Below are positions 46,533 to 59,586 of a DNA stretch of 64,000 bases, one piece after another. Numbering within the stretch: position 1 is the stretch's first letter; each line of letters opens with the position of its first letter. Position numbers and translations under genes: made by a program. Source of the stretch: an uncultured Thermoguttaceae bacterium (lineage in GTDB: Bacteria > Planctomycetota > Planctomycetia > Pirellulales > Thermoguttaceae). Where the stretch lies: assembly GCA_938042245.1 (NCBI GenBank), contig CALIRO010000040.1:62001-126000 (forward strand). The letters run 5' to 3'. The notes under the pieces are model-generated. The model was not told the DNA's origin, searched no databases, and was given only the letters and a program-made list of their open reading frames with translations.

Positions 46533-47738
46533 ATGAAGCGTCGAGTCATCTGTGCAGGTGTGGAGTGGTTGGGGGTGGTGGATTGGAATCGGCGGCTGTT
46601 CGACGCGTTGATTCCGCTGCCCGATGGCACCAGCTATAACGCCTATCTGGTCCGGGGGACGGAAAAGACCGCCCTTTTGGATACGGTGGATCCACCGATG
46701 ACCGATCAGCTCCTTCGGCAATTGGAAGATGTTCCACGCATCGACTATCTAGTCTCCCACCATGCCGAGCAGGACCATTCCGGCGCCATTCCGACCATCC
46801 TGCGCAAATATCCGGAGGCTCAGCTTCTGTGTTCGCCGAAAGCCAAGCCGCTGTTAGTGGATCATCTGGACCTACCGCCGGAGCGGATCCTAACCGTAGA
46901 AGATGGCCAGGAACTGAGCCTAGGCGGCAAAACCCTCCGATTCCTTCATACCCCCTGGGTCCATTGGCCGGAAACAATGTGCACCTACCTACCGGAAGAC
47001 CAGATTCTATTTTCCTGCGACTTTTTTGGGTCCCACTTGGCCACTTCTCAGCTTTACGCCGGGGAGGACCCGGAGGTGCTGCAGGCGGCCAAACGCTACT
47101 ATGCCGAAATCATGATGCCGTTCCGAAAAATCGTGGCCAAGAACATTGAGAAAGTGCGGCCGTTGGAACTCAAATACATTGCCCCCAGCCACGGGCCTAT
47201 CTACGATCGACCCGGGCAGATTATTGCCGCTTATCAACAGTGGGTTTCCGACCGGGTGAGCAATTTCGCCCTGGTCCTCTATGTCTCGATGCACGGAAGT
47301 ACGGAACTGATGGTCAATTATCTTGTGGCGGCCCTGGCCGACCGGGGGGTACGCGTGCAGAAATATGAACTGAGCAGCACGGACATCGGCAAATTGGCGA
47401 TGGACCTGGTGGATGCGGCCACTTTAGTCGTCGGCACGCCGACGGTGCACGGCGGCCCGCATCCGGTGGTCTTTGCTGCTACGAACTTGGCCAAGGCGCT
47501 TCGGCCAAAACTGAAATATGTCGCTATTATTGGCTCCTACGGTTGGGGGGGCAAAGAGCCGGAACAGATCCGCGAGCTTATCCCCAATTTGCAGGGGGAG
47601 CTTTTGGATACAGTGTTTTGCAAGGGGCTGCCTCGGCAGGAGACGTTCAGTGCATTGGACGGCTTGGCCGAGCGGATCGCCCAAAAACACGCCGCGTTGC
47701 AAGACGTCAGCCCACAAAAAGAACACGTCCGCCTATAA
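46533..47738 (+). CDS. A-type flavodiiron protein (FprA family)
   Basis: VSHHAEQDHSGAIPTIL metallo-beta-lactamase motif; VLYVSMHGSTELMVNYL flavodoxin motif. Confidence 0.93.
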   Translation: MKRRVICAGVEWLGVVDWNRRLFDALIPLPDGTSYNAYLVRGTEKTALLDTVDPPMTDQLLRQLEDVPRIDYLVSHHAEQDHSGAIPTILRKYPEAQLLCSPKAKPLLVDHLDLPPERILTVEDGQELSLGGKTLRFLHTPWVHWPETMCTYLPEDQILFSCDFFGSHLATSQLYAGEDPEVLQAAKRYYAEIMMPFRKIVAKNIEKVRPLELKYIAPSHGPIYDRPGQIIAAYQQWVSDRVSNFALVLYVSMHGSTELMVNYLVAALADRGVRVQKYELSSTDIGKLAMDLVDAATLVVGTPTVHGGPHPVVFAATNLAKALRPKLKYVAIIGSYGWGGKEPEQIRELIPNLQGELLDTVFCKGLPRQETFSALDGLAERIAQKHAALQDVSPQKEHVRL

Positions 47739-47884
47739 CAACTAGTTTCGGTCCCTTATGCGGGCAACCCCCGTTCCTTGCCAGTCTGGACACCCAAAAA
47801 CATCCTCGCACCATCCTAGTCTGTTGGCCTAGGCGGCTTGTGGATGGACCGACTCGATGGCCTCTCCATGGAACCAGATGTTCC

Positions 47885-47904
47885 TGACCACGCAAAAGTG
47901 GTCA
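47885..47904. terminator. Putative bidirectional terminator hairpin between convergent genes
   Basis: TGACCAC-GCAAAA-GTGGTCA perfect 7-bp stem between fprA (+) and rpoC (-) 3' ends; no immediate T-tract. Confidence 0.4.
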
Positions 47905-47960
47905 TGGCGGGTAGCTTTTTATCCGGTTGGAAATGGTAGGTGAATGCTAGGTTCCCGCCC

Positions 47961-50900
47961 TTAAGAGGCCTCTGAGGTAGGTTGGTCAAACGGGTCGGGA
48001 TCGGCGGAGGCCGACGGCGCAAATTCTGCGGATTCAGCGGGAGGCGGCGGAGCTTCTTGCAACAGGGTGAACTCCCGACGTGGCGCCATTTCCCGCGGGG
48101 CCGACAGCCGAGCCAGCACTTCCGGCGGAATCTTCACCTCGGCATCTTGATATTTTCGGAACCCAGTGCCTGCGGGGATCAAGTGGCCCAGGATGACGTT
48201 TTCTTTCAGACCTACCAAGCGATCGACCTTCCCGGCCAAGGCGGCTTCGGTGAGCACTTTGGTGGTCTCTTGGAAGCTGGCCGCCGAGATGAAGCTGGAG
48301 CTTTGGATGGCGGCTTTGGTGATGCCCAGAAGCTGGGTGCTGGCGGTAGCGGGTTTGGGTTTGACGCCTTGAGCTGGTTCGCCGCCGAGGGCTTCGATCT
48401 GGGCATTTTCCTGCTCGAAGACCTCTCTGGGCACAATGGCGCCGACCTCGAAGTTGCTATCCCCTTTGACGGTGATTTTCACACATTTGCTGAGTTCTTC
48501 GTTGACTTTGCGGAACTCAAACTTATCCATGAGAATGCCGGGCAGCAGGTTAGTATCGCCCACAGTCTCTACACGCACCTTTCGCATCATTTGGGCAATG
48601 ATGATTTCGATATGTTTATCGTTGATGTCCACCTTTTGAGCTCGGTAGACATTTTGGATTTCTCGCAAAAGATACTGTTGGACCGCTTCTTCGCCGGAGA
48701 TGCGGAGGATGTCGTGGGGCACGAGGGGGCCATCGACCAGGGCTTCGCCCGCTTTGACGTAGTCTCCCGAATGCACGCGAAGCCGTTGCCCGTGCGAAAC
48801 CAGATGCTCGCGTTCGATGCCGCTTTCGCTGCGAACGATGATGGTTCGTTTGCCGCGGCGTTTCTCGCCAAGGATTTCCACAATCCCGTCGATTTCTGCG
48901 ATGACGGCGGGTTCTTTGGGTCTTCGAGCCTCAAATAGTTCGGTTACCCGCGGCAGACCACCGGTAATATCCTGGGTGCCGGAGACTTCCCGAGGAGTTT
49001 TGGCCAGCAGGGTACCGGCGGTAACGAACTGACCTTCTTCCACTTCGATATAGGCTTTTTCCGGCAGATAATACCAATCTAAGGTTTTGCCGCCGGCATC
49101 TTCCAAGACGATTTGGGGATACAAATCCCCTTTGGCTTCCAGGACAAGCCGTCGTGTATGACCTGCCGCGTCATGTTCCAACCGGAGAGTCTCGCCTTCG
49201 ATGAGGTCTTCATAACGGACGCGTCCGTTGACTTCGGCCAGAATAGGAATACTATGCGGATCCCATTGGCAGAGGAGTTGGCCGGCCTGGACCTGTTGGC
49301 CTTCTTTGATAAACAACAACGCCCCGGCAGGAACTTCGTATTTTTCTAGTTCCCGCCCTTTCGGGTCCAGCAAGAGGATTTCGCCGTTGCGGGTCAGAAC
49401 GATCTCTTGACCTTGCTCGTTGAGAACCGATTTGAGGCGCATGAAGCGGACTTGGCCTGCCTTTTTGGCCCGCAGTTCGCTTTCTTCGATGATCTTGGTG
49501 GCGGTACCGCCGATGTGGAAGGTCCGCATCGTAAGCTGGGTTCCTGGCTCTCCGATGCTTTGGGCGGCGATGATGCCCACGGCCATGCCCTCTTCAACCA
49601 ACTCGCCGGTCGATAAATCCATCCCATAGCAGAGGGCGCAGACACCCAGGGGCGCCTCGCAGGTCATCGGACTGCGCACCTGGAGTTTCTCCAGGCCGAG
49701 CTCCTCGATCTTCCGGGCGATCTCCGCGGTGATCAGCTCGTTCTCTCGCACAATGACTTCATCGGTCACGGGGTCAACGACGTTGGTTCGGCTGACGCGG
49801 CCGCGGATGACTTCGGCCAAGCTGCGTTCGACCTTTTCGCCTCGATAGACGACGCTTTTGGTGATGCCCTGGGTCGTGCCGCAGTCGTACATAGTAACCA
49901 CGACATTTTGGGCGACATCGGCCAATTTCCGCGTCAGATACCCGGAATCTGCGGTTTTCAGGGCGGTGTCGGCCAGGCCTTTTCGAGCCCCGTGGGTGGA
50001 GCTGAAGTATTCCAAAACATTCAAGCCTTCGCGGAAATTGGCTTTGATCGGCGTTTCGATAATTTTGCCGGACGGTTTACTCATCAGGCCTCGCATTCCC
50101 GCCAACTGGCGGATTTGTTCCTCGCCGCCACGGGCGCCGGAGATGGCCATCAGATAAATCGGATTGACATAGCCGGGGAACCGGTAGTCGTTTTTGAGGG
50201 CCTCCATCATTTCCGAGGAAATCCGTTCTCGCGCATGGGACCATGTGTCCAACACTTGCCGATACCGTTCCAAATCCGTGATCGTTCCTCGGTTGAAATT
50301 CTTCTGGATCTGCAGGATCTGTCTTTCCGCTTCTCGAATGATCTGAGCTTTACTGGCGGGAGTGATCAGATCATCGGTACTAAAGCTCAGGCCGCTTCGC
50401 GTGCTTTGGCGGAAACCGAATTGATTCATCCGGTCCAGCAGTTCGATGGTAGCCCTTCGCCCCAGCAGTTCATAGCAGTCGGAAATGACCATCGATAGCT
50501 CGCTCGATTTGAGCGGCATGTTGTAGAAGGGCATCCCTTCGGGAAGAATACTGTTGAACAGGACTCGACCTACTGTGGTTTCGATTATTTTCGGGGGCGG
50601 CGAGTCGTCTTTATCGTCTTTGCCGGTTTTGACCTTGCGGCCGGGTGGCAAACGCAGTTGGATCACCGCATGGGTATCTACTTTTCCTTGCGCGTAGGCC
50701 ATTTCCACCTCATCCATCGAGGCGAAGATCATCCCTTCGCCTTTTCGTTCGGGCAGGGCCAGCGTAGTATAATAGCAACCCATGACGATGTCCTGCGAAG
50801 GGCTAATAATCGGACCTCCATGGGCGGGACTGAAAATGTTGTGGATGGACATCAGTAAAGTATGCGCTTCCACTTGCGCTTCGATCGACAGCGGTAGATG

Positions 50901-52298
50901 CACCGCCATCTGGTCCCCGTCGAAGTCCGCATTAAACCCTTTGCAGACCAACGGATGCAGTTGAATGGCGTTGCCTTCGATCAGCACCGGCTCAAACCCC
51001 TGGATGCCCATTCGGTGCAACGTAGGCGCCCGGTTCAACAGCACCGGATGGTTGACGATGACCTCGGCCAGGATTTCCCAGACCTCGTCGTCTTTCCGTT
51101 CGATCATCTTTTTAGCGCTTTTGATGGTATCGGCATGGCCGAGTTCTTTGAGCCGACGAATGATGAACGGTTGATACAATTCCAGGGCGATCCTCTTCGG
51201 CAGGCCGCATTGATGGAGTTTCAGCGTCGGTCCGACCACAATGACACTCCGAGCGGAGTAATCCACCCGTTTGCCGAGCAAGTTTTCTCGGAATCGGCCT
51301 TGTTTCCCTTTGATCATGTCGGTTAGCGATTTGAGCGGCCGGTTACTGGAGCCGAGCACCGGCCGTTTACATCGGCTGTTATCGAACAGGGCATCAACGG
51401 CCTGTTGAAGCATCCGTTTTTCATTGCGGATGATCACTTCAGGGGCGTTCAGATCCACCAGTTTTTTCAGCCGGTTATTCCGGTTGATGATCCGGCGGTA
51501 CAGGTCGTTCAAGTCGCTGGTAGCAAAATTGCCCGAATCCAGAAGCACCAGAGGACGCAGATCCGGCGGAATCACCGGAATGACGTCCAAGACCATCCAT
51601 TCCGGACGGTTGTCGCTATCGCGGATCGCTTCAACCAATTTCAGACGGTTGATTAGTTCTTTCCGACGTTGTTTGGAGGTGGTTTCCGCCAATTCGGCGC
51701 GGAGCTCTTGAGAAAGTTTGACCAGGTCCAGATCGATCAGGAGTTTTCGGATGGCTTCAGCGCCCATGTCGGCTTTGAAGGCGTTTTCGCCATATTGCCG
51801 ACGTGCTTCCCGGTATTCTTCTTCGGTAAGCAATTGCTGTTTCTCTAACGGTGTGTCGCCGGGGTCGATGACGACGTAGTCTTGGTAGTAGATAATTTTT
51901 TCCAGGCTGGTGGTCTTCATATCGAGCAAGACCCCCAGACGACTGGGCACCGCTTTGAAGAACCAGATATGGACCACGGGAGCGGCTAATTCGATATGGC
52001 CCATGCGTTTGCGTCGGACCCGGCTGTGGGTGATTTTCACCCCGCATCGGTCGCAGATCATCCCCTTATATTTCATTCCTCGGTATTTGCCGCAGGAGCA
52101 TTCCCAGTCTTTTTCCGGGCCGAAGATCCGTTCGCAAAACAGCCCGTCCCGTTCCGGCCGATACGTACGGTAGTTGATTGTTTCCGGCTTTTTGACTTCT
52201 CCGAAAGACCAACTACGGATATCATGAGGTCGCGCAAGGCTGATTTTGACCGAAACGTAGTCATTAATTCGGTCGTACAAGGGTTCGCCGATGCTCAC
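47961..52298 (-). CDS. rpoC: DNA-directed RNA polymerase subunit beta'
   Basis: [16 protein letters not shown] catalytic motif; full-length. Confidence 0.99.
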   Translation of the reverse strand: MSIGEPLYDRINDYVSVKISLARPHDIRSWSFGEVKKPETINYRTYRPERDGLFCERIFGPEKDWECSCGKYRGMKYKGMICDRCGVKITHSRVRRKRMGHIELAAPVVHIWFFKAVPSRLGVLLDMKTTSLEKIIYYQDYVVIDPGDTPLEKQQLLTEEEYREARRQYGENAFKADMGAEAIRKLLIDLDLVKLSQELRAELAETTSKQRRKELINRLKLVEAIRDSDNRPEWMVLDVIPVIPPDLRPLVLLDSGNFATSDLNDLYRRIINRNNRLKKLVDLNAPEVIIRNEKRMLQQAVDALFDNSRCKRPVLGSSNRPLKSLTDMIKGKQGRFRENLLGKRVDYSARSVIVVGPTLKLHQCGLPKRIALELYQPFIIRRLKELGHADTIKSAKKMIERKDDEVWEILAEVIVNHPVLLNRAPTLHRMGIQGFEPVLIEGNAIQLHPLVCKGFNADFDGDQMAVHLPLSIEAQVEAHTLLMSIHNIFSPAHGGPIISPSQDIVMGCYYTTLALPERKGEGMIFASMDEVEMAYAQGKVDTHAVIQLRLPPGRKVKTGKDDKDDSPPPKIIETTVGRVLFNSILPEGMPFYNMPLKSSELSMVISDCYELLGRRATIELLDRMNQFGFRQSTRSGLSFSTDDLITPASKAQIIREAERQILQIQKNFNRGTITDLERYRQVLDTWSHARERISSEMMEALKNDYRFPGYVNPIYLMAISGARGGEEQIRQLAGMRGLMSKPSGKIIETPIKANFREGLNVLEYFSSTHGARKGLADTALKTADSGYLTRKLADVAQNVVVTMYDCGTTQGITKSVVYRGEKVERSLAEVIRGRVSRTNVVDPVTDEVIVRENELITAEIARKIEELGLEKLQVRSPMTCEAPLGVCALCYGMDLSTGELVEEGMAVGIIAAQSIGEPGTQLTMRTFHIGGTATKIIEESELRAKKAGQVRFMRLKSVLNEQGQEIVLTRNGEILLLDPKGRELEKYEVPAGALLFIKEGQQVQAGQLLCQWDPHSIPILAEVNGRVRYEDLIEGETLRLEHDAAGHTRRLVLEAKGDLYPQIVLEDAGGKTLDWYYLPEKAYIEVEEGQFVTAGTLLAKTPREVSGTQDITGGLPRVTELFEARRPKEPAVIAEIDGIVEILGEKRRGKRTIIVRSESGIEREHLVSHGQRLRVHSGDYVKAGEALVDGPLVPHDILRISGEEAVQQYLLREIQNVYRAQKVDINDKHIEIIIAQMMRKVRVETVGDTNLLPGILMDKFEFRKVNEELSKCVKITVKGDSNFEVGAIVPREVFEQENAQIEALGGEPAQGVKPKPATASTQLLGITKAAIQSSSFISAASFQETTKVLTEAALAGKVDRLVGLKENVILGHLIPAGTGFRKYQDAEVKIPPEVLARLSAPREMAPRREFTLLQEAPPPPAESAEFAPSASADPDPFDQPTSEAS

Positions 52299-52424
52299 CG
52301 TTTGACCTCCTTTGCCGGCAGGAAGATAACAACAACCAATTCCACACCTTTGAGCTGGTATGACGGCTGGGGCGTCAGAAGCGGAGCCGATGACGCCGCC
52401 GGCCGCCTTCTGACCCAGGAAGCC

Positions 52425-55400
52425 TTACATCTGGACTTTTTCCAGTTGCATATTCAAGGCCAGGCCGCGGATTTCATTCACCAGCACATCGAAGCTGGCT
52501 GGGGTACCTGCTTCGAGGGTATTTTTTCCGTGGACCATTGCTTCGTAGATTTTGGTGCGGCCTTCCACATCGTCGCTTTTTACTGTCAGCAGTTCCTGCA
52601 GGATGTAGGCCGATCCATAGGCTTCCAAAGCCCAGACTTCCATTTCTCCGAATCGTTGGCCGCCGAAGCGGGCCTTTCCGCCCAAGGGCTGTTGGGTGAT
52701 CAACGAGTAGGGGCCTGTGGATCGTGCATGGACCTTATCATCGACTAGGTGATGCAGTTTCATCATGTAAATATAACCAACGGTAGACAGTTGCTCAAAT
52801 GGTTCGCCGGTTCGGCCGTCATAAAGTTGCACTTTTCCGTTTTTCGGCAGGCCGGCTTCTTCCAGGGCCTTTTGGATTTCTTCTTCCGAAGCGCCATCGA
52901 AGACCGGGGTAATGGCGCGGAATCCCAGTCGGGCCGCCGCCCAACCTAAATGGGTCTCCAGGATTTGGCCGACGTTCATTCGGCTCGGCACGCCCAAGGG
53001 ATTCAGCAAAATTTGGACCGGCGTGCCATCGGCCAAAAAAGGCATGTCTTCCTTCGGAAGGATCTTAGCAATTACCCCTTTATTCCCATGCCGACCCGCC
53101 ATCTTATCGCCTACGGAAATTTGCCGTTTGGTCGCCACATACACTTTCACCATTTGAAGCACCCCACTTCGGAGCTCATCGCCCCGCTTGAGACTGTTGA
53201 GTTTGCGGTCCCGGGCGTCGATGGCCGCCTCGATTTCCGGCCAATATTGTTTATAGATCTTCTCTACCTCCGCTCGACGTTGAGGACTGCGGATGTCTAG
53301 TTTATCGGGGTGGAAACTCTGGGCTTGTTCGACCAAATAAGCAGGCTGATGATCTGCTAAGAGCGGTTGGCCATCTTCGTCGGTCAATTTCCGCTCTAAC
53401 ACCGCCTCCATCTCGGAAATCATCTGGCGGAAGATACTGGCAATTTTGGCGTTGCCTTCTGCTTCTGCATCTTTAAGGGCTTTATCGTATTCAGCTTTTT
53501 CTTTTTCGCTGAGGCTAATTCGGCGGGAGAATTTTTGGGTGGCGATGACGATTCCTTCCACGCCGGAGGGGACTTCCAGGGATTCGTTTTTGACATCTTC
53601 GCCCGCTCGACCGAAGATGGCATGAAGCAGTTTTTCTTCCGGGGTGAGTTCCGTCTTGCTCTTCGGCGCTACTTTGCCGACCAAAATGTCTCCTGGCCGG
53701 ACATAGGTGCCTACCCGCACGATCCCGTTTTCTTCCAGGTTCCGGCGGGCCTTTTCGCTGATATTGGGAATGTCTCGCGTGAATTCTTCTCGCCCGAGTT
53801 TGGTCTCTCGGATTTCCACGTCAAATTCATCAATATGAATAGATGTATATGCATCACATTCTACCAGTTCCTGGCTGATGATAATGGCGTCCTCGAAGTT
53901 GAATCCATCCCAGGAGACGAAGGCGGCCAGCACATTGCGGCCCAGGGCTAGTTCCCCTTGGTAGGTGGCCGCTCCGTCGGCGATCACCTGACCTTTCTCC
54001 ACCTTGTCCCCTACGCGCACCACCGGTTTTTGGTTCAAACAGGTACGTTCGTTCAGGCCAACAAATTTCTTCAGCTCATAGACATCCGGGCCGATCTCGA
54101 TCCGATTCGCATCCACATAGGTAACGGTACCTTTGCGTCGGGCTCGGACCACCATGCTGGAGTTGCCGGCCACTTCCGGTTCCATTCCGGTGGCCACCAA
54201 GGGGGCTTCGGTTACCAGAAGGGGCACCGCCTGGCGTTGCATGTTCGATCCCATCAGTGCCCGGTTGGCGTCGTCGTGTTCCAGGAAGGGGATCAGGCTG
54301 GCCGACACCCCCACCATCTGACAGGGGGAAACGTCGATATATTGAACTTTGTCCACTGGAACTAAATGGAAATCTCCTTTGTAGCGGGCCACAATGGTTT
54401 CGCCCACGATCTTGCCGTCTTTGATGGGGGCATCGGCCGGGGCGATCACCACTTCTCGTTCCTGGTCGGCCCGGAGCCATTCAATCTGGTCGGTCAGCTT
54501 GCCGTGCACCACCTTTTGATATGGTGTGATCAAAAATCCATATTGATCCACATCGGCGTAGATGGCCATACTGGAAATAAGGCCAATATTCGTTCCTTCC
54601 GGTGTTTCGATTGGGCAGATGCGGCCGTAGTGGGAAATATGCACATCCCGCACCTCGAAGCCGGCCCGCTTGCGGTTTAGCCCCCCCGGCCCCAACGCAC
54701 TTAAACGCCGTTCATGCGTCAGAGTCGAAAGTGGGTTGGTCTGGTCAATCACCTGCGAGAGTTCGCTTCGGCCGAAGAAGTATTCAATGGCCGCCGAAAC
54801 ACTCTTCGGATTGACCAACGTCCGGGGGGTCATATCTTCCACGTCTTTCAAGCTCATCCGTTCCTGCACGGTGCGCCGGAGTTTCAGCAGCCCCTTTCGG
54901 ATTTCTTCGCCAGCCAATTCATCGATGGTTCGTAGCCGACGATTCCCCAAGTCATCAATATCATCCAAGCGGGCCTCCGGATCATTGCTCTGCAGCCGTA
55001 ACAGATATTCCATGGCAGCAATCAGGTCCTCAGCCCGCAGCGTCATTTCATCTTCCGGAACCTGCAGACCCAATTTTCGGTTGATGCGGAATCGGCCCAC
55101 GCGCCCAAGCCGATACCGATTCGGGTCGAAAAACTTCTCCCGGAATAACGTCTTGGCCTTTTCTAAATGGGGCGGGTTGCCGGGCCGAAGACGCTGGTAA
55201 ATCCGAAGCAAGGCTTCTTCATGGCTGGCAGTGGGGTCCTCAGCTAAGGTGTTCAGAATCAGAGGAGTTTTAGGGGGCGGCATGACCTCCACTTCCGTCA
55301 GGCCGGAAGAACAAATAATTTCTGCCATATTTTTGGTGATCTTCTGCCCTGCTTCGACGATGATTTCCCCGGCCCGGGAGCTTCCGGCCGGATAGACCAC

Positions 55401-56135
55401 ATCCGTTACAGCGATCTTGCCTTCGAGTTTGACGGCGCTGCGTCCGTCGATGATCTTTTCAACACTGGTGGGATAGAAGGCCCGCAAGATGGAGGCGTTG
55501 TCGCTGTATTTGGGGTCCATGGCCCGGAGGAGGGTCGTGGCGGGAAATTTGCCGCTCTGATCAATCCGCACCGCCAAGGTTTCCCGACGGGTTACATTAA
55601 TCTCCACCCAACTGCCCCGTTCGGGAATAATTCGGCAGACATGCAGTTTACGATCCCCTCCTTCGGACTCAGCAATGAAATCCATGCCGGGACTGCGATG
55701 TAATTGGCTGACAACGACCCGCTCGGCACCGTTGATGATAAATTCTCCGCCGCCCAGCATGATGGGGATATCCCCTAAATAGACTTCCTCTTCGACCGGC
55801 TGTGGTTTGGTCAGCCGAAGCCATACCTTCAGCGGTCGGCCATACGTCAGTCGCAACTGCCGACATTCGTCCGGATCATACCGAGGTTTGCCTAATTCAT
55901 AGCGGATATATTCCAACCGAAGCGATTTGTCATAATTTTCGATGGGAAAGATTTCTCGAAACAAAGCTTCCAGCCCCTGGTTTTTTCGTTTTTGCCAGGG
56001 CACCTCCGCCTGAAGAAAAGCTTCGTAACTGCGAGTTTGCAGTCGAGTCAGGTCGGGAATCGGAAAAATCGGCCGACGAGAGCCAAAATAGCGAACTTCT
56101 TTAGGCTGAAGACGGCGTTGGGCCGGAACGGCCAT
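52425..56135 (-). CDS. rpoB: DNA-directed RNA polymerase subunit beta
   Basis: [64 protein letters not shown]. Confidence 0.99.
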   Translation of the reverse strand: MAVPAQRRLQPKEVRYFGSRRPIFPIPDLTRLQTRSYEAFLQAEVPWQKRKNQGLEALFREIFPIENYDKSLRLEYIRYELGKPRYDPDECRQLRLTYGRPLKVWLRLTKPQPVEEEVYLGDIPIMLGGGEFIINGAERVVVSQLHRSPGMDFIAESEGGDRKLHVCRIIPERGSWVEINVTRRETLAVRIDQSGKFPATTLLRAMDPKYSDNASILRAFYPTSVEKIIDGRSAVKLEGKIAVTDVVYPAGSSRAGEIIVEAGQKITKNMAEIICSSGLTEVEVMPPPKTPLILNTLAEDPTASHEEALLRIYQRLRPGNPPHLEKAKTLFREKFFDPNRYRLGRVGRFRINRKLGLQVPEDEMTLRAEDLIAAMEYLLRLQSNDPEARLDDIDDLGNRRLRTIDELAGEEIRKGLLKLRRTVQERMSLKDVEDMTPRTLVNPKSVSAAIEYFFGRSELSQVIDQTNPLSTLTHERRLSALGPGGLNRKRAGFEVRDVHISHYGRICPIETPEGTNIGLISSMAIYADVDQYGFLITPYQKVVHGKLTDQIEWLRADQEREVVIAPADAPIKDGKIVGETIVARYKGDFHLVPVDKVQYIDVSPCQMVGVSASLIPFLEHDDANRALMGSNMQRQAVPLLVTEAPLVATGMEPEVAGNSSMVVRARRKGTVTYVDANRIEIGPDVYELKKFVGLNERTCLNQKPVVRVGDKVEKGQVIADGAATYQGELALGRNVLAAFVSWDGFNFEDAIIISQELVECDAYTSIHIDEFDVEIRETKLGREEFTRDIPNISEKARRNLEENGIVRVGTYVRPGDILVGKVAPKSKTELTPEEKLLHAIFGRAGEDVKNESLEVPSGVEGIVIATQKFSRRISLSEKEKAEYDKALKDAEAEGNAKIASIFRQMISEMEAVLERKLTDEDGQPLLADHQPAYLVEQAQSFHPDKLDIRSPQRRAEVEKIYKQYWPEIEAAIDARDRKLNSLKRGDELRSGVLQMVKVYVATKRQISVGDKMAGRHGNKGVIAKILPKEDMPFLADGTPVQILLNPLGVPSRMNVGQILETHLGWAAARLGFRAITPVFDGASEEEIQKALEEAGLPKNGKVQLYDGRTGEPFEQLSTVGYIYMMKLHHLVDDKVHARSTGPYSLITQQPLGGKARFGGQRFGEMEVWALEAYGSAYILQELLTVKSDDVEGRTKIYEAMVHGKNTLEAGTPASFDVLVNEIRGLALNMQLEKVQM

Positions 56136-56336
56136 AGCATCCTCCTCCCAAACAGACCATTAGGATCCAGCCAGAAAAGAAGAACCATCCACCCGCACTT
56201 GAGCGCAGACACGGAATTCGGACCAATCGGGTTGCCTTCGCCCTCCCGATTGTCTAGCAGACCATACCACCACCGACTGCCCCTAGGGTGCCCGGAACCT
56301 CGGCCTATGGGGAGTGGTTCTCCAGGCAAGCCAGGC

Positions 56337-56765
56337 TTATTTGATCGAGACCGTGGCGCCCACCTCTTCTAACTGTTTTTTGATTTTTTCGGCTTCTTCT
56401 TTGGAGACGCCTTCTTTGACTTTTTTCGGGGCGCCTTCGACGAGGTCTTTGGCTTCCTTTAACCCCAGCCCGGTGATCTGCCGGATCACCTTGATGACCT
56501 CGATCTTTTTATCGCCGAACTTTTCCAGGACGACATCAAATTCGGTCTTGGCTTCGGCTTCAGCGGCAGCAGCGCCAGGTGCCTGCGAAGGCATGACCAT
56601 CATGGCTGCGCCAGCCGCCGCCGCCTTAATCCCATAGACCTCTTCCAAATAATCGCTCAATTCCTTGGCTTCCAGCAAGGTAAGCTTTACAATCCGATCT
56701 CCCAATTCCTTCGTGGTTTGGGAAAATTGCCGTGTTGCCGTGTCGGTAGCCATCGCTATGTTCAC
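56337..56765 (-). CDS. rplL: 50S ribosomal protein L7/L12
   Basis: [68 protein letters not shown]. Confidence 0.98.
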   Translation of the reverse strand: MNIAMATDTATRQFSQTTKELGDRIVKLTLLEAKELSDYLEEVYGIKAAAAGAAMMVMPSQAPGAAAAEAEAKTEFDVVLEKFGDKKIEVIKVIRQITGLGLKEAKDLVEGAPKKVKEGVSKEEAEKIKKQLEEVGATVSIK

Positions 56766-57019
56766 CCTTTCATGCTAACCGGAAAAAAACACTTCTGTTC
56801 ACTCCTTTTTCGTAATCCTCGATACCTATGCTTATCTCGGTAGTCCCGGAAGCGCAGAGGCTAACCGGGATGAGGGGTTTTGATTTGCAGAAATGGGATT
56901 GCTTGGGGAAGTGTACTCCCTCCAGGTTTCCAAGGATTGCACCAAAGGTTCCGAAATGCCAAGCGAATCTCCAGGAGCGTACGAAGGAAAACAGTTCCGT
57001 GGGAAGGAATCGATTCTCC

Positions 57020-57559
57020 TTATTCTGGCGGGGAGGGCTGTTGTTCTGGCTCTGCTTTTTGGCGGATTTGAGCGGCCAAGGTGGCCGCCGGGCCAACAAG
57101 CTGCCCCACCAATTGGGCCCCCGGCGAAAGGATCTGCCCGAGCAACCGGGCCAAAAGCTCCTGCCGGGTAGGCATCTTACTGACCTGTTTTAACTCCTCC
57201 GGGCTGAGACGTTTGCCCTCCATGCAGCCGCCCCGGAGCTCCAGTTTCTCGTAGTCTTTTTGCTCCGCAAGCCGAAAGACCTCCTTGGCCAGGCTGACAA
57301 TATCCTCCCCACCCCAACAGATGGCGGCCGGCCCCGTGAGTCCCTCAAACATAGAAGCCAACGGCGTGCCCACCAACGCCCGCCGCGCAAGACTGTTTTT
57401 GACCACCATCAGCGAAATCTTCTTTTCCCGGAGCTCCTTGCGCAGTCTGGTACTGCTCACCCCGTCCAGCCGAGACACATTGACCAAAACGGCCGAATCT
57501 ACCCCGGCCAACCGACGACGTAACTCCTCTGTTATTAAATTTTTCACATATTTACTCAT
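57020..57559 (-). CDS. rplJ: 50S ribosomal protein L10
   Basis: SSTRLRKELREKKISLMVVKNSLARRAL; position in operon. Confidence 0.95.
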   Translation of the reverse strand: MSKYVKNLITEELRRRLAGVDSAVLVNVSRLDGVSSTRLRKELREKKISLMVVKNSLARRALVGTPLASMFEGLTGPAAICWGGEDIVSLAKEVFRLAEQKDYEKLELRGGCMEGKRLSPEELKQVSKMPTRQELLARLLGQILSPGAQLVGQLVGPAATLAAQIRQKAEPEQQPSPPE

Positions 57560-57648
57560 GGATATTTCCTACCTATCCGAGCTTAGGATTCTGCGGGCAG
57601 TTCAAGTTATGTTTTGCCGGCCTCCCGCCTCCCACGGTCCATCGGCGA

Positions 57649-58332
57649 TCAAGCGGCCTGCACCCGAACACTAGGGCTCATGGTGGCAGAAATCGCGATA
57701 CTTTTAATATATTGCCCACGTACCGCCGCCGGTTTGAGCGACTGCACATAGTCGATCAACGTTTTGATATTTTCTACCAGTTTTTGAGCGTCGAAACTGA
57801 GTTTGCCCACCACCGCATGGATCACCCCCCCGGCGTCATTGCGGAACTCTACCTTGCCCGCTTTGTACTCCCGGACCACCCGGCCGACATCCATGGTAAC
57901 CGTGCCGGCCCGGGGCGAAGGCATGAGGCCTCGGGGACCAAGGATTTTCCCCAACGGCCCTACAAGCCCCATCATATCGGGAGTCGCAATGCAGACATCG
58001 AAGTCGGTCCAACCAGCCTTGATTTTTTCGGCCAATTCAGCGCCGCCGACTTCATCGGCCCCGGCCGCTCGAGCCTCATCCACTTTATCCCCTTTGGCAA
58101 ACACCACCACCCGAAGGGTTTTGCCGATTCCATGCGGCAACACAATCGAACCCCGCACCGTTTGATCTGCCTGCCGAGGATCAATCCCTAAGCGGATGGC
58201 AACCTCGACGCTCTGGTCAAACTTGGTGGTATTAAATTGCTTCAATAAGGCCACCGCCTCGGGCAACGGCAACGGTTGTTTGCCCGGCGTCTTGGCCAAC
58301 ATCGCTTTCATCCGTTTAGATCGTTTCACCAT
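57649..58332 (-). CDS. rplA: 50S ribosomal protein L1
   Basis: [39 protein letters not shown]; start at MVKRSKRMK (58332). Confidence 0.98.
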   Translation of the reverse strand: MVKRSKRMKAMLAKTPGKQPLPLPEAVALLKQFNTTKFDQSVEVAIRLGIDPRQADQTVRGSIVLPHGIGKTLRVVVFAKGDKVDEARAAGADEVGGAELAEKIKAGWTDFDVCIATPDMMGLVGPLGKILGPRGLMPSPRAGTVTMDVGRVVREYKAGKVEFRNDAGGVIHAVVGKLSFDAQKLVENIKTLIDYVQSLKPAAVRGQYIKSIAISATMSPSVRVQAA

Positions 58333-58456
58333 GGCTGGCTCTTCCAAAACAGTTTCCCGGAAACGCATGCTTCCGCCAAAATGCCCCTGCTGGAACGCTT
58401 TGCTCTCCAAAAGCTACCTGGGTGGATTTCGGGGAAGTTCATGTGCTGAGAGCAAC

Positions 58457-58882
58457 TTAGTCTCGAATTTCCAATCCCATGCTTCGCGCGGTGCCTTCGA
58501 TCATTCGGCGGGCGTGTTCCAGATCCCGGGCATTCAGGTCCGCTGCTTTGATTCGGCATATCTCGTCAATCTGGGCCCTGGTGACAAAACCCACCTTTTC
58601 TTTGTTGGGCACTCTGGAGCCTTTGGCAATGCCCGCAGCCTTCTTCAATAGCACTGCTGCCGGCGGACTCTTGGTAACAAACTCAAAACTCCGGTCATGA
58701 TAAACACGAACCACCACGGGAATCGGCATCCCAATGTCGTTTTTGGTCCGTTCATTGAATTGCTGCACAAATTGGCCCAGATTGATGCCATACCGGCCCA
58801 ACGAGGTACCTACCGGCGGAGCCGGTGTGGCCTGGCCCCCAGGAACTTGAAATTTCACTTCTGCTATCAGTTGCTTCGCCAT
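58457..58882 (-). CDS. rplK: 50S ribosomal protein L11
   Basis: [40 protein letters not shown]. Confidence 0.98.
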   Translation of the reverse strand: MAKQLIAEVKFQVPGGQATPAPPVGTSLGRYGINLGQFVQQFNERTKNDIGMPIPVVVRVYHDRSFEFVTKSPPAAVLLKKAAGIAKGSRVPNKEKVGFVTRAQIDEICRIKAADLNARDLEHARRMIEGTARSMGLEIRD

Positions 58883-59040
58883 AGCCGATGCAGAATCCTT
58901 TAATAAGTTGCCAGTTTCCTATTCTCCCTCAGCCCATCCTAATGAACCAACTTGGCTCTGCGGAACCCTTTTCTAGGGGAAGCTAATGTACTCGCGTACC
59001 ATTTCTGCCTACTGAAGCAGGTTCCTGTTTTTTAGAACGA

Positions 59041-59153
59041 ATACCCCCCGCGTATCACTGCCGCGGAACCGGCAGTCCAAAAAGCAGAAACCCCTCGAAA
59101 AGACAGGATTCCTACTTTCGCAGCAGCAACAGGTTGCATCCCTCGGCTGAACT
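59041..59153. repeat. Partial copy of the dispersed MITE-like element
   Basis: ACTGCCG-C-GGAA-C-CGGCAGT hairpin 59057-59076, CAGTCCAAAAAG, ATTCCTACTTTCGCAGCAGCAACAGGTTG, CTCGGCTGA. Confidence 0.55.
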
Positions 59154-59586
59154 GATACAAGTCACTAAAACCTCCAAAAACACCTTTTATTTATTGACCC
59201 ACATCTCTATAATCCCACAGAGCCTTTCCACAGAGCCAACCAGGTCCTAAAAATTTTCTGTTTACTATGGTTGTTTAAGGTCTCTGTTCATTTTGCCAAC
59301 CGGGGCACCCAACGTACTTCCGGTGGGAAAATTCCGAATCTTCGTGAATTCCGATTTTTCGTAAGGATGACAAAACAATCCCTTCCGAGGAAATGGTCGA
59401 CCAGGATGCCATTTGATTTGGCCCAGCTTACCCAACCGGGCTATGGGCTGGCCTCATCCCCGCCAAGCACTGTCGGTCCCACCGGACCACCCCGATTGAG
59501 AGCCTCTACCAAAACCACCTTTGCTGACCCTTTCCGCCTAGGAAAAGGGCTAGGGGGAGCTTTTGGGGTTGGTTTGTTGGTAGTCC

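Noticed and set aside
47982-52748. Many + strand ORFs (up to 318 aa) opposite rpoC
   Set aside because: Mirror-image frames of a conserved gene; no independent coding evidence
47961-56135. Inteins or frameshifts in rpoB/rpoC
   Set aside because: Both frames are continuous, with expected lengths and intact catalytic motifs
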